Source: Sorex araneus (lineage: Eukaryota; Chordata; Mammalia; Eulipotyphla; Soricidae). Taken from it: a stretch of 64,000 nt of DNA. Of this stretch, positions 44,937 to 57,249 are shown one piece after another (position 1 is the stretch's first letter; each line of letters opens with the position of its first letter). Location: assembly GCF_027595985.1 (NCBI RefSeq), contig NC_073305.1:110318035-110382034 (forward strand), given 5' to 3'. Position numbers and translations under genes: made by a program. A model generated the notes under the pieces. The model did no database searches and had not been told where the DNA came from. It was given only the letters and a program-made list of their open reading frames with translations.

Positions 44937-46116
44937 CCTGCTTGCTGTTTGCAGTCTCTGGAGTCTCTTTGTCGTTATAGGGAGATCTTGATCCGCGCCC
45001 TAACAATATAGTACCACTTGAGAGTAGATATGCTAGTTGTAAATTTAATGCAAAACTAAGGAGTAATCCCTTAAAAAGGTTAAAGAAATATAACTGACAT
45101 GCTTAGAAAAGGAGAGAAAAGCAGAATCATAAAAATACTCAGTTAAACAGAAGATCAAGAGTAAAGACAAAAATAGCAATAAAAATGAGGGCACAACATA
45201 ACTAGATAGGATTCACTAGTGACTACTACCATACTTCTAAAGAGGATCAACTGCCAATCCTTTTCAAGTTTTCTAGGAAATTGAAGAAACACTCACAAAC
45301 AGTGTTTATGAGGCAAATACTCTGATACCAAAAGCAGACAGAGACATCACTCACAAAAATGAATTTACAGGTCGATATCCCTGATGAATACAGATGCAAA
45401 GATCCTGAACAAAATACGAGCAAGTAGAATCCAATAACTCAAAACCATCATATACCAAGGACCAGGTAAGAGTTATCCAGGGGATGCAAGAACGGTTTGC
45501 CATTTGCAAGTCAATCAACATAATGCACTGTATCAGTAAGAATTTTTTTAAATGATCATATCAATAGATGCAGAGAAAGCATTTGACAAGATCCAGCACC
45601 CAATCATGATAAAAACTCTCAACAAAATAGGAGTTGAAGGAACTTCCTAGTCAAAGCCATCTAGCACAAGCCCACAACAAGCATTGTTCTCAATGGGGAA
45701 AAACTAAAAGCCTTCCCTGTAAGATCAGGCAAAGACAAGGCTGTCCACTCTCGCCACTCCATTCAATACAGTACTGGAAGTACTGGTTATAGCAGTTAGG
45801 CAAAAAAATAAAAAAGATATAAAGGGCAATGAGAAAGGAAAGAAAGAAGTCAAGCTTGGACTATTGGCAAATGACATGATAATATACTTAGAAATAATAT
45901 ACTTAGATTCTACAAAATAATATACTTAGACTCTACAAAAAGCTCCTAGAAATAATATATTTGTATAACAAGTGGCTGATTTCAAAATCAATACCCCTGG
46001 GGGTATTGAATCCATGGCATTCCTATATACAAATAAGGAAAGAGAAGAAAGATATATTAATAAACAATCCTGTTCACAATTGTGCGTCAGAAAATCAAGG
46101 ACCTCGGAATCATTTT

Positions 46117-46291
46117 TTTTTTTTTTTGGTTTTTGGGTCACACCCGGCGATGCATAGGGGTTACTCCTGGCTCTTCACTCAGGAATCACCCCTGGCGGTG
46201 CTCAGGGGACCATATGGGATGCTGGGATTAGAACCGGGGTCGGCCGCGTGCAAGGCAAACGCCCTACCCGCTGTGCTATCGCTCCAGCCCC
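46117..46291 (-). mobile_element. SOR-type SINE, A-body, with exact duplication
   Basis: Young minus-strand copy inside the L1, bounded by the 16-bp repeat ACCTCGGAATCATTTT (46101-46116, 46293-46308). Confidence 0.95.
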
Positions 46292-47855
46292 AACCTCGGA
46301 ATCATTTTAACTAAAGAGATGAAGGACCTCTACAAAAAAAACTATAAAACACTACTTCAAGAAATAAAAGAGGACACTAGGAAATGAGACACATCTGCTG
46401 CTCATAGATAGGGAGAATTAATATTGTCAAAATGGCAATACTCCACAAAGCATCACAGAGATTCAATGCAGTCCTTATAAGGATACCCATGACATTTCTC
46501 AAAGAAATATATCAAACACTCCTGAAATTCATGTGGAACATTAACCCCCCCGAGAATATCTAAAGTAATCCTTGGGAAAAAGAAGATGGGAGGCATTACC
46601 TTCCCTAACTTCAAAAAGTACTACAAAGCGGTAGTAATTAAAACAGCATGGTATTGGAATAAAGACAGACCTACAAATCTGTGGAATAGAGTTGAATACC
46701 CTGTCACAAACCCTCAGATATATGACCATTTAATCTTTGATAAGGGAGTAAGAAATATGAAGTGGAGCAAGGAAGCCTTTTCAACAAGTGGTGCTGGGAA
46801 AACTGGGAAGCTACAAGCAAACTTCTCTTAAAGTCCTCACTATCAGAGGACTTTGATCCATAAGGTACACGGAGGAAAATGTAGGCAGAACCGTTCATAA
46901 AACTGAAGTTAAAGGCATCTTCAGAGATGTAACACTGATGACCAAGCAAGCGGAAGCAAAAATAAACAAATGGGACTACATTGAAAATGAACAAAGATAA
47001 ACAAATGGAACTAAATTAAACTAAAAAGCTTCTGCACCTCAAAAGAAATGGTGACCAAGATACAGTCCATAGAATGAGAAAAATTATTTATCCAATATCT
47101 ATCAGATAAGGGGTTAATATCCAAGATATAGAAGACACTGGTAGAACTTTACAAGAAAAAAAAAATCAATGCAATCAAAAACCGGGGAGAAGAAATGAAT
47201 AGAAACTTCCTCAAAAAACAAATACAAATGTTCAAAAAACATATAAAAAATGCTCTATATCACTAGTCATCAGGGAGATGCAAATCAAAACAATGATCTC
47301 ACACCACAGAGACTGGCATACATCCAAGGGAACAAGAACAACTAGTGCTGGTGTGGGTGGGTAAAGAAAAGGACTCTCCATTGTTGGAATGCCGACTTGT
47401 CCAGCCTTTTTGAAAAACAATATGGAGATTCCTCAAAAAACCAGAAATGGTATTTCCATATAACCCAGCAATATCACTTCTGAGAATATACCCTGGCAAC
47501 CAAAAATCACACAGCAGAAATGCCATTTGTACTTCTAAATTCACTGTCACACTATTCACAATAGCCAGAATCTGGAAACAGCCCGAGTGCCCAAGAACAG
47601 ATGACTAGATAAAAAACTATGGTACATGTACACAGTGGAATGTTATGGAGTCACCAGAAATCCGAAGCCATGAAATTTGCTTATAAATCGATGTGATGTC
47701 GGTGGGTCCCACGGGTGACTCATGTGAAGCAGGGAGGAGACAGTTCGGTCACTTTCTCCCCAACCACCTCTACCACTTGGGACCAGGGTTACTGGGTTCT
47801 TGTCTTACTTGTGGAAAAGAATTTCAGGAGTAGACAAGCAGTGAAGTAAACAGAT

Positions 47856-47861
47856 TTTATT
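47856..47861 (-). promoter_or_regulatory. LTR poly(A) signal
   Basis: AATAAA on the minus strand, downstream of the LTR TATA box and about 160 bp before the LTR 3' end. Confidence 0.7.
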
Positions 47862-48133
47862 TAGAGGTTTTTTGAGGGAAGGAGAAAGGCATAAGAGGCA
47901 AAGAGAAGAATAAGAGTAGCACGCTCAAGAGAGAACGTGGGCTTTTCCATGGGTGGAGAGAGTCCCTGCACATATCTGAGCTTTAGACACAAAAGTATGA
48001 AAGTACACATCTCAAGAGGGGAGATGATGCAGGTGACACATGTGCTCGGGCACCACATGTGCTCGGCCATGTGGACATAAGCAGCACATGGGCTCAGGCA
48101 GCATATTCATGGGCTCCCTTTGTTCAAGGTGTC

Positions 48134-48140
48134 TTTTATA
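48134..48140 (-). promoter_or_regulatory. LTR TATA box
   Basis: TATAAAA on the minus strand about 280 bp upstream of the AATAAA. Confidence 0.6.
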
Positions 48141-48894
48141 GGGTATTTTCAACCTGCCCCCACGTGAGGGAGGCTTCTTTCCAGGTAAAAGTTTGTTGCT
48201 AAGGAGGTTACCAGGGAGGTTGGGAGTGGTGATGGCCTTCTTTAGGCTGAATTATGGCAGAGTTTGAGGAACTTCCTGGGGGAGGGGTCCATTATCCTCA
48301 GAGTCTGACAATGGTCTTATCCAGTCGGGTCTTTTGTTTTCTGAATCCACAAGGTAGATCAGTCTTCAGATTCTCCTTCCTGGAGACTTTGATAATCTAA
48401 ATTTCATTGCCCAGGGCCTTTCCCTACCTACCTGCCTACATCTGATGGACATGGAGAGTATCATGCTGAGTGAAGTGAGACAGAAGGAGAGGAAGAGATA
48501 TAGAATGATTTCACTCATTTGTGAAATATAAAATGCATAGTATGAGACTAACATCCAAGGACAGTAGAAATGAACGAGGGAAAGGAGAACTAGTCCACAG
48601 CTGGAACTTTGCCACAATTGGGTGGAGAGAGGGCAGTTAGGATAGAGAAGGGACCACTGTGACAATGATACAATGATAGTTGGAAACCAGACCATAATAT
48701 CCGAAAGGAGGGAGGAAAAGTGCTTGCCATAAAGGTAGACTAGGGGGGAGAGGGAAACTGGGGAGACTGGTGGTGGGAAATGTACACAGGTGAAGGGACT
48801 GGTGTTGGAACATCATAGGACAGAAATTCAACCATGAACAACTTCGTAACTATGTATCTTACAGTGGTTTAATAAAAAAAAAAAAGGAGGACAC

Positions 48895-50194
48895 AGGGTA
48901 ACAAATATCAGAGATAATCCAACTATTGTTGAGAAGTCACTTTGAGTATCAATGGTTTAAGAACCTAATGTCCCTTCTCCCACTTTGTGAAAGTCATATC
49001 TGGATAATTCCTCTTAAGAGATCCTGATGGAGTTATATTTTGGCCTCAGAAATATTTAAAGGAGCGGTGCAGAGATAGGCTGGGGTGTGAGGACAGTGTG
49101 AACTCAACATAGGTTGAAGGTAAGTCCTTCCAGGTTTCCCAGTAAGGACATCCTTGCCCCGGCAACCCCCCCACTCTTCCTGCTTGCATCCAACTCTGAG
49201 CCACTGTGGCATCAGGTCTGGTGCTGAGTGGGGACTTACAAAAGGACTTTCCTCTAACCTAGTAACAGATTGCAGTAACAAACTGACAGGTGATTTTTAC
49301 AGTCCTTTATCAGTTTCCTTGGAAATGTCTGCTATAAAGTAAAAAGCTGTCCTTAGCAGGGGGGAAAAAAGAGATCCGAAAATGTAATGCTGTGAACTCG
49401 TACGGATGCTATTAACACCGATGTTTTCAGAAAACAAGTAGCTACTGAATCAGGTTACCAAAGTTGAATTTCATAAACATTTCTACCTTTGGGGAAATCT
49501 AAGCTGTATAATATTTGCCTTCCTGTCAGGGATTTTCAGCCCTTCCCTCCCGCTTGCAGAGGTTCCCAGAATACATTCTCGGCTAAGCCTGGAGGCAGCC
49601 CTGAGTCAGCTTCTCCCATTAACTGTACACCTAAGCCACTCAGAAGAGAGATTATTCAGAAACACCTCTGGAGGAGAATCTGCAGAACACCGTCAACATT
49701 CTGACTGTCTCCCAGACAAGACCTTTCTCTTTCCGTTTAAATCAGCTAATTCACATCTGCTTGTTTTTCCTTTGTGTGGCAGTACCTGCCTTGACTTTTG
49801 GCTGGGTAAGGTAAGGCAGAACTCTTCAGTTTGAAAAATTACCTACTAAAACTTCAGCACTCACTAACTTTCAGAAGTCTGAACTTCTGTACTTGAGCCA
49901 TGTTGATCTGCCCGGATCTGAAGTTTATGAGCAATGACGCCCATTAGGTAAATTCCTTTGGAAACCTGACAGCTTCACACTGTGCAGTGGTTCCCGGGGG
50001 CACATCTGCAGCACAGTAGGGGAATGAAATTGGATGCAAGCTTTCCCCGACTTTACTGATTAAATGGCACGGAGTTAGAAGTGGCAGGAGGTGGAAAAGA
50101 ACAGTGCAGTCATACACGAATCCCTGATTCCAGAGAGGTACTTCTCAGAGTGGGATTCAAGAAAAAGCACCCCAGTGATTTTTTTTTTTTCATT
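48895..50194. other. unique DNA, about 1.3 kb
   Basis: No young repeats. GC is a little higher than the surroundings at 49480-50050. A very short exon-like signal pair is noted around 49783-49805. Confidence 0.4.
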
Positions 50195-50207
50195 TCCAAA
50201 CTGTGTT

Positions 50208-50284
50208 CTGCCCACTCAAGCAAATCGATGGACAACGGAATGACAGTGCTATGGTGCTATAGTTACATAGTCTACTAAAATCTC
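50208..50284 (+). mobile_element. 5'-truncated B-body SINE
   Basis: Only the 3' end (CCCACTCAAGCAAATCGATG, GACAGTGCTATGGTGCTATA) remains, bounded by TCCAAACTGTGTT (50195-50207, 50285-50297). Confidence 0.88.
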
Positions 50285-50596
50285 TCCAAACTGTGTTTAT
50301 GTCACAGATTCATGGGATGCCCAGAAGCTGGGATCAGGCACACAGACACAGAGAACGGTCCATAACCCTATTCTTGCTGATGCTGCCACCTAGTTTTCAA
50401 AATTAAGACCATTCTTACCCACTGCATCTCACAGTCCAGAGATGTCAAATGACTATGTCAGGTCTAGGTCTTTATGTCTCTCCAGGAGGCTCTGGAGTGG
50501 CTTTAACATTTCTTTCGCAGAATGACCCAATTAATGAATTGCATAGCTAGTATTGAGGCTTAGTACTTTTCTTAAAGGGGTGTCAAAAAATAACAT

Positions 50597-50775
50597 TTGG
50601 TACTAGAGATGGTACAGTTGTTAAAACAATTGCCTTGTACATGTCTGACCCCAGTTCAATCCCTGCATGTGGTCTCCCAAACACCACCCAGGAATGATTG
50701 CCGAGCACAGGTCAGGAGAAAGCCCCAAGCTCTGCTGGCTGTGGCACCAAAACCAAACTGCAACAGAAATAAGGT
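50597..50775 (+). mobile_element. old SOR-type SINE
   Basis: GGTACTAGAGATGGTACAGT, CCCAGTTCAATCCCTGCATG, CAGGAATGATTGCCGAGCAC, A-rich end. Confidence 0.7.
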
Positions 50776-53378
50776 TTAATAAACTGCTGCTAAAAAGAGA
50801 TTTGGCATCTTGATATTTTCAACACCAGCACTCATACTTTCATGCTACCTGGTGCACCATCTCAAGAGAAAATGACTGACTGTGCTTCAAAAATGTTGCT
50901 AAGAGCCTCAGTACTGCTCTGCAGACTTCCAAGTTAAGACCAAAGGGCAGAGAACCCGCACTGCTCCTCTTGAAAAGCTGTCAGGGTATGGTCCTTTAAA
51001 ATGGGTACTGCTTGTGTTTCTTACAAAGCGACTGTTTGATATAACATGAAGATGCTAAGAATTAGAATCAGGTGATGTCACTTTTCGTATTGAAGACACA
51101 CACTGAAGCAATGACCTCAGTCACTGAGTGTTTTAAAAGGCAGAAAAGGAGCAGATGGTGACACTGACAATGTGAAGACCCCAGGGTTACTTTGAAGTGG
51201 TTCTTAAAATAAATGCAGTTTGCCGTTTTTTCAAATGTTTGTTTCCCATACAACTTTGCATCATCTTAGTCTGTTTAACTCAAAAAGATCAAGTTCCACA
51301 AGATCACCTATAATTAGAGACTGATGCTGCATTTTTAGATGACAAATATAGATGACACGGAAGTGATGCACCAGCAGTCTGAAATAATTAATGTCTAGCC
51401 TCACAAGGCCACCTACACCAGGACACTTGGGAACCATTCACTATAGCCGTCATGTCAAAGCAGGACAGCAAAGTCATTTTTCTTATCAGTCGAAATAGGT
51501 CACAACAAGAACATTTGGCAAACAAACAAACAAAACAACAGCGTGAACATGAATGGGTTTCGTGACACAATCTTTCCATTTTTTTCCCCATCAGTGTAAA
51601 ACTGATCATTGATTTGTCCTTTATGCTATAGTTATCTTCCAACATGTTAATATGAACAGAATGAGGCTTGAAAACAACACATAGAACACATGAAGATACC
51701 ATTACCAGAATATCTCTAAATTGTATAGCAAGTGTTCAAACATTTGACGCAGTCATTAGTTTCTTTTTGTTAACTGTTGTAGCTATTCTGTTTCAGTGGC
51801 ATGAAAATAAAGCATATCACCATACATTATCATGTGTATCAGGAGTCTGAGTGGGGCAATGACAGGCACAGAGTGTGCTAAAGTTCCTATTATTTTTCAC
51901 AGAGACCGTTTAAAACTGGCGTATAGCCCACATGCTGGACAGCATTTTGTGTGCCTTCTATTTAAACTCGGCAGTCAGCCCCTGCAAAACCCATATGAGA
52001 AACGCACCTTTTACTAGCGCCCCTGCTTTCCAATCAAATGAATGCTTTCCCCAGCGAGAATAAAAAGGGTCTAAAAAGACGCTGTACAGAAACAGGAATG
52101 ATGGCCCTGACATTCACACAGATAATTTTGAAATCTCGGGAAATCTCATCAGAGCAACGAAAAGCCACTTGCTAACAGTTCTGTTCTCTCATCAGTCAGG
52201 AAGGTGAACACATTTTCCAACACTAGCACTTTTCTCCAGTTAAGGCTGCATCGCCTTCTCATCAGGTTCTGGAATTCACACTTTCTTCCTGAGGAATAGA
52301 TAAAACTGGTCCAGGAAACCAGTTTTTTCTCCTAAGTATGAGCAATATCACTGACCTACATTTGAAAAGAAGTTTGCTCTAAAGTTCTGTTAAGGACTAG
52401 AATCTGTTCTTCAGTCTCCAGCTCCATTACCTATTCGAGTACAGTCTTCCCCCACCCTCTCCCACAATGTACTATAAAACTTTTCCCCTTACTTTTCTTC
52501 TCGCTTAGAGCAATTCTATTTCATTTTTCACAGCATATGAATTTCTGTGTCCACTTTATCTTTTTTCCTCCTCTTAGTGTCATTAATGACCTTCGAGCTT
52601 AGCCCGTTGCTTTACCCTTCCACATTCATCGTTATTTTTTTTCTTTTTTCTTTCTCCCATTTTAGCTGTGAAGGACAATTGCACAATGAGTAAATTGTAA
52701 AGTTTTGTCACAGTTCCCCTAGGGACAATCTTCTCCCTTCAGCTATTAAATTAGAAAATGGCTTTAAAAAAAAAACAAAACCAAGGCTTTGTCACAGAAC
52801 AGGTGCAATCATTACAATGTAAAATTAGTCTTTTTCCCAGTGAAAGTGGTGTAATGCTTTACTTGTAACTGCACAAAGGAATTCAGGAAATGGAATTTGA
52901 AAATCCTATCAAGGGCTTTTAAGGGTTATGTACAAAGTCTAACATTTTGACAATAAAGCCATAAGGGTGTGGAAAGCTATAGCTTTGCTTTCCAGATCAA
53001 AAATTGCACAATCAGTTCATTTACGCACTGGAGAATAACCTGCTTTTCCATTTACGCACTCATCCTTACAGTCATCCATTCTATACACTCATTGACTTCC
53101 TTCTATGTGCCAGGCAGAGTGATGAATTGAAAGGAAATTAAAATTAAGGAAAAATTTTATTCTGAGAAACGTCAGTAATTATCTTCTAGGCATGCCAGTT
53201 ACTTCAAACATGATTTCAAATTTTATTTGCTTACAGAAAGTAAGAAAGAATAGCAATAATAACCTACCTATAGGCATATTCACCAAGACAGACATAATTT
53301 ACAGCACTCTGTAAAACTTATGACTGCTTCCAGCCCACTGGGCAAGTACCACAAGTGTGAGGGAAAGGCTTTAGAATA
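50776..53378. other. 2.6-kb stretch without young repeats
   Basis: The longest interval free of recognisable shrew SINE or L1. Only a probable L2/MIR-type remnant at about 53060-53135 (CTTCCTTCTATGTGCCAGGC) is seen. Open frames (51388-51702 minus and others) carry no motif. Lack of insertions could mean constraint or chance. Confidence 0.45.
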
Positions 53379-53380
53379 AA

Positions 53381-53590
53381 GGGCTGGAGAGACAGCTCAT
53401 TGAGCTGAGTGCATTATCTGCATGCAGTGTACTCTGGTTTACCTAACCCAGTGCATGGCACGGGTCCACAAGAACATCTGGGAGCAATTCCCGGTAGAGT
53501 TGGTAGTAGTCGCTGCCCATCACTGGGGGTGGCCTAAAATTGAAAGTAGTGACAACAAAGATAACAACAATAATAGCCTGGGCCTGAATT
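53381..53590 (+). mobile_element. diverged tRNA-derived SINE
   Basis: GGGCTGGAGAGACAGCTCAT head-like start, CATCTGGGAGCAATTCCCGG body-like text, ending in ACAACAAAGATAACAACAAT. More diverged than other old copies. Confidence 0.5.
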
Positions 53591-55845
53591 CCTGCTCTGT
53601 GATTTTCAGCCTGTGTAGCTTGGATTCATTCTCTGTCTTTGTCTTGATTCTTTCTCTGTCTGGATTCTGTCTTATGATGAACATACAGTTCTAGTTGTAC
53701 CAGTCCCAAAAGGTAATTATAAAAATTTAAGATGATAAAGCTCACAAAGATACTATTATTAACTCTTATTAAGTTCATAATTAATTATTATTATTTTAGT
53801 CACATTACTATCATATATGAAGTATACAGTCTGGCAAAATACACTTGACTATTTCCCCTTAAAAGGGAAAATATAGGGTGAATTTCAAGAATGCTGAGAC
53901 TTCAGTTCAAATTGGTGTATCCCAAACTCCTTTTCTTTTGAGCTGTGCCCACACATCCTCTTATAGCTACTCCATATACTCATGACTTCCACAAATGTCA
54001 TCTAGTGAGTACCTTACCATTCAGTTCTATTGTTATCTTGTTATCCTAGTGTTACTACTGTTACTACCTCATCCACTGCCTATTGTTACTATCTTTTCCT
54101 CTATCTGGTTTAATTTATTTATAGATGCTGTAACTCAGAAAAGTAACCATTTTCACCAAGTTAAAGGGAAAATGTAGGATTCCCTTTAATACACAATATA
54201 TAATGTATAATATAATATTAATAAATCAACCATTAAATTCATTAAGTTAGATTAACAAACACCGTGAAGAAAATTAATATGTCAGCTTTATTTCTGGTGG
54301 AAATGAGGAAAAGAATTAGAAGGACAAAGGGATCAAGTAATTAAAAAATTAAATATTCAAATTTAATAACAGAAATGGATGCTCAATTAAGACTAGTGGC
54401 AACATATGTTCATTTCAGTATGATTTAAGACTTGCAGAACACTTGAAGTGGAACAGATCTCAAAAATAGTTCAGTAAAACCTCCTAATTTTAGAGATAAC
54501 CTGAGCTAGGACTTACTCCTATGTAAAGCAAAACCCTAACCCCTATACTATGTCTCCAGTAGTTTGATTTTTTCTTTATTGTTATCATTATTTTTTTAGT
54601 AAGACACTGTGATTTACAATGCTGCTCAGGAAATAGAATTGTTTCAGGCATAAAATGTTGCAACACCAATCCCACCTCCAGTAGTTTGAATTTCAAAGGG
54701 GTTTCAATTTGGGGGGTTTATTTGATATACTTAAGTATTGTAGTGGGACCTGGACAAAACTTTTAAGAGGATGACTCATTTCTACTATTAAGGTCTCAAA
54801 GGTGTCAGTGAACAGAACAGAGTACTCTGGACTGGCAGAGAAGGAGGGATGAGAGAAGGAGGCTGTTGCAGATGGGGAGGCTTCCAAGCGTATGTGTGGT
54901 GGATGTGGGCTAGAGAGAAGCTGGTCAGCAGAGCCACCTGCTTTCAAAAAATTAAGAGTTCTGCTCAACTTGCTGAAGGAAAGGCTCTGTTGCAGAGGAA
55001 CTGAAAATCAATGTTAGCTCATATCCTATGACTTCCTGCCTACTGAAGAAAAATAATTTACAGCACTCTGACAAGAGCATCTCCTTCTAAGTTTAGCTGA
55101 GGTTCTATTATTTTCCTCTTGACAGTGTTAGATAAGATGTTAACTGTTCCCTTACCAACGTCTTCATGCATGCTTGCTGGTGACAAGATAAGGAATTCAA
55201 AGTGGCTAGAAAAGAGAATATTTCTCATTCTGAAAGAATGGATATTGCTCTTTTAGTTTCCCTGGTTTCTCACAGAATGAGCGCTGTCCCTAGGCCTAAG
55301 TAGTGCTAGAGTTGTACCAGAAACCCCAAGTGGAATGTTTTGAATTTTTCTTTTTTATCTGAGAAATGCTTTCCCCTTCTTCCTCACCCCGCCCTCCCCC
55401 CAGCTCCCAGGCAATAAAGACTTGAGGATGTATATTTAGAAACAAAGAGTTCTGAGTTTTATAGGATGTTCTATAACTTGGTATGGGGAAAAATGAGAAC
55501 TAGCAAAAAGTAATAAAACTCAGAAAGCAATATACTGGATCATTTTTACCCCAAATTAGAACTTCATGCCCCTAAGACATACACCTAAATAATGTTTGTG
55601 TTGCATTAACCTTAAGCTATAATGTTGCAAAAGTAGATTATAGGAGATCACACACACACACACACAAGAGTTATAACATTAGCAGCAGCAAGCAGAAATA
55701 TTTTGGAAAGCAATCACTCTTGGAAATTCAGTAATAAACATCAGGATCACAGTCTGGGCCTGAGTGAGTCTGTACATAATTCATGTATTTCAAAATAAGT
55801 ATTTCATGATTTCAAAATAAATATTTGACATGATTTTTTAAATGT
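53591..55845. other. unique AT-rich DNA, about 2.2 kb
   Basis: Contains a short (CA)n at 55651-55667. No supported repeat or exon otherwise. Possible very old SINE remnant near 54500. Confidence 0.4.
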
Positions 55846-55856
55846 ACTGATAAATG

Positions 55857-56107
55857 GGTATGGAGCGATAGCACAGCAGTAGGACGTTTGCCTTGAACGT
55901 GGCCGACCCGGGTTCGATTCCTCTGCCCCTCTAGGAGAGCCCAGCAAACTACCGAGAGTATCCTGCCCGCACAGCAGAGCCTGGCAAGCTACCCATAGCA
56001 TATTCAACATACCAAAAACAGTAACAAACAAGTCTCACAATGGAGACATTACTGGTGCCCGCTAGAGCAAATCTATGAGCAACGGGATGACAGTGACAGT
56101 GACAATG
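55857..56107 (+). mobile_element. SOR-related SINE, B-body, with exact duplication
   Basis: Full copy bounded by ACTGATAAATG (55846-55856, 56108-56118). Tail GACAGTGACAGTGACAATG. Confidence 0.94.
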
Positions 56108-56135
56108 ACTGATAAATGACTAGACCCATGACATT

Positions 56136-56234
56136 TATATTTGAGGTTTTGGATATATTTTTTATATGGGGAGATATATATATATATATATGTATATATA
56201 TACATATATATATGTCTTCAAAACCTCAAATATA
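56136..56234. repeat. AT-rich near-palindrome
   Basis: 16-bp perfect arms TATATTTGAGGTTTTG (56136-56151) and its reverse complement (56219-56234), with a 67-bp spacer that is itself mostly self-complementary (TA)n. Confidence 0.9.
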
Positions 56235-56499
56235 ACCCTCTCAATGGAGGGTTGAAAGAGTCCTAGGGCTAATGGGATGGCGAGACAGCAGCTGTTTTAA
56301 CTCTGTCTCTCAATGTCCACAAGTGCAATCATTTCTACTCATCAATATAGTTCTCTAGTGTTAATATTTTTAAAGACAATCTCTCTATACTCATAAGTTG
56401 TGTCATGTTATATCAAAGTGATATTGCTGCTTTCAAGGAACTCAGGAGGTACATTAAGCAACTGTCAGTCATACTACACGATGAATTGGCAGATGAACA

Positions 56500-56684
56500 A
56501 TGGGGAATGAGAGAGATAATACAGAGACTAAGACACTTGCCTTGCACATGACCTGTTCCAGTTAGATCCCCAGCACCACATAAGGAATCCCAAGTGTATC
56601 ACACCTCCAGGAGTGATCCCTGAGCACAGTCAGGGATCTGAGTTAAGCCCTAAGCATCACCATGTGCTTCAAAAACCAGAACTT
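56500..56684 (+). mobile_element. old SOR-type SINE
   Basis: GAATGAGAGAGATAATACAG, CTTGCCTTGCACATGACCTG, CAGGAGTGATCCCTGAGCAC. Confidence 0.75.
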
Positions 56685-56686
56685 GA

Positions 56687-56745
56687 GGGATGGAGAGATA
56701 ATTCAACAGGTAGGGCACTTGACTTGCATGAATAAAGTCAGCTTC
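56687..56745 (+). mobile_element. SINE head fragment
   Basis: GGGATGGAGAGATAATTCAA and GGTAGGGCACTTGACTTGCA match the tRNA-like head. It stops at GAATAAAGTCAGC. Confidence 0.65.
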
Positions 56746-57030
56746 TCCCATTCACTTCCAATTGTGGCAACAAATTAGGGGGAACTTACATGCAAAACTT
56801 CAGCACATTCATCTGAACACCCCCCATTCCATAGTGACTTTCCTGAGGTTAAGATTATTTGTCATAAAAATAACGCTTTTTTGATTTGCTGCCAGATACT
56901 GAAGGCTGGCTTTTTTGTGTGTGTGTGTGAAGCAAGAAAGCTTTTATTAAAGCTTATTTTAAAAGATGGGGGGGGGGGTAGAAAGGGAGAAGTATATGTT
57001 TATGAGACAACACAGGGTTCTCCAGAGTAA
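56746..57030. other. unique DNA with (GT)n and poly-G
   Basis: Short (GT)n at about 56917-56929 and a G run at 56970-56979. Confidence 0.5.
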
Positions 57031-57043
57031 AAATAAGAAGCAG

Positions 57044-57236
57044 GGGGCCGGAGTGATAGCACAGCGGGTAGGGCGTTTGCCTTGCACACGGCAGACCCGG
57101 GTTCAATCCCCGGCATCCCATATGGTCCCCCAAGCACTGCCAGGAGTAATTCCTGAGTGCAAAGCCAGGAGTAACCCCCTGAGCATCGCTGGGTGTGACC
57201 CTAAAAGCAAAAAAAAAAAAAAAAAAGAAAAAAAAG
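57044..57236 (+). mobile_element. SOR-type SINE, A-body, young
   Basis: Complete copy, tail AAAAGC plus A18. Bounded by AAATAAGAAGCAG (57031-57043, 57237-57249), 13 bp exact. One of the least diverged copies here. Confidence 0.96.
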
Positions 57237-57249
57237 AAATAAGAAGCAG

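Larger units (their letters stand above)
44459..45005 (+). mobile_element. solo LTR of a class I (gammaretrovirus-like) endogenous retrovirus
   Basis: Starts TGTGAGGAAC and ends CCCTAACA, flanked by the 4-bp repeat ATAT (44455-44458, 45006-45009), the duplication size typical of gammaretroviruses. Inside, in order: TATATAAG box at about 44832, a pyrimidine/GC-rich R start, AATAAA at 44931-44936, then U5. No internal retroviral sequence adjoins it, so it is a recombined single LTR. The open frames over it (44421-44722, minus) have no coding meaning. Confidence 0.85.
47694..48443 (-). mobile_element. solo LTR inserted in L1
   Basis: About 750 bp with no L1 homology splits the L1 between GATG (47690-47693) and GATG (48444-48447). 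Removing it and one GATG restores the L1 text. Read on the minus strand it ends CCGACATCA and begins (A/T)GATGTAGG, that is TGATGT..ACATCA inverted ends with the first base mutated. TATAAAA lies at about 48140-48134 and AATAAA at 47861-47856, in the U3-R-U5 order. The 4-bp duplication fits a class I ERV. No internal retroviral sequence. Confidence 0.85.
45130..48890 (+). mobile_element. L1 ORF2 + 3' UTR, 5'-truncated, with nested SINE and solo LTR
   Basis: ORF2 text begins near 45210 (GGATTCACTAGTGACTACTA), passes RT motif A ([11 protein letters not shown], near 45570) and a degraded catalytic box (LANDMIIY near 45860 in place of FADD), then thumb and C-terminal parts ([19 protein letters not shown] near 46630). 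The sequence ends near 48890 with the 3' UTR (GGTGAAGGGACTGGTGTTGG) and poly(A). A SINE splits it at 46117-46291 and an LTR at 47694-48443. Stops and frameshifts throughout. The exact left end is uncertain. Confidence 0.87.

Noticed and set aside
57044..57236. tRNA gene suggested by A- and B-box-like text
   Set aside because: It is the tRNA-derived head of a SINE. No cloverleaf with acceptor stem is formed and the copy has a SINE body and poly(A).
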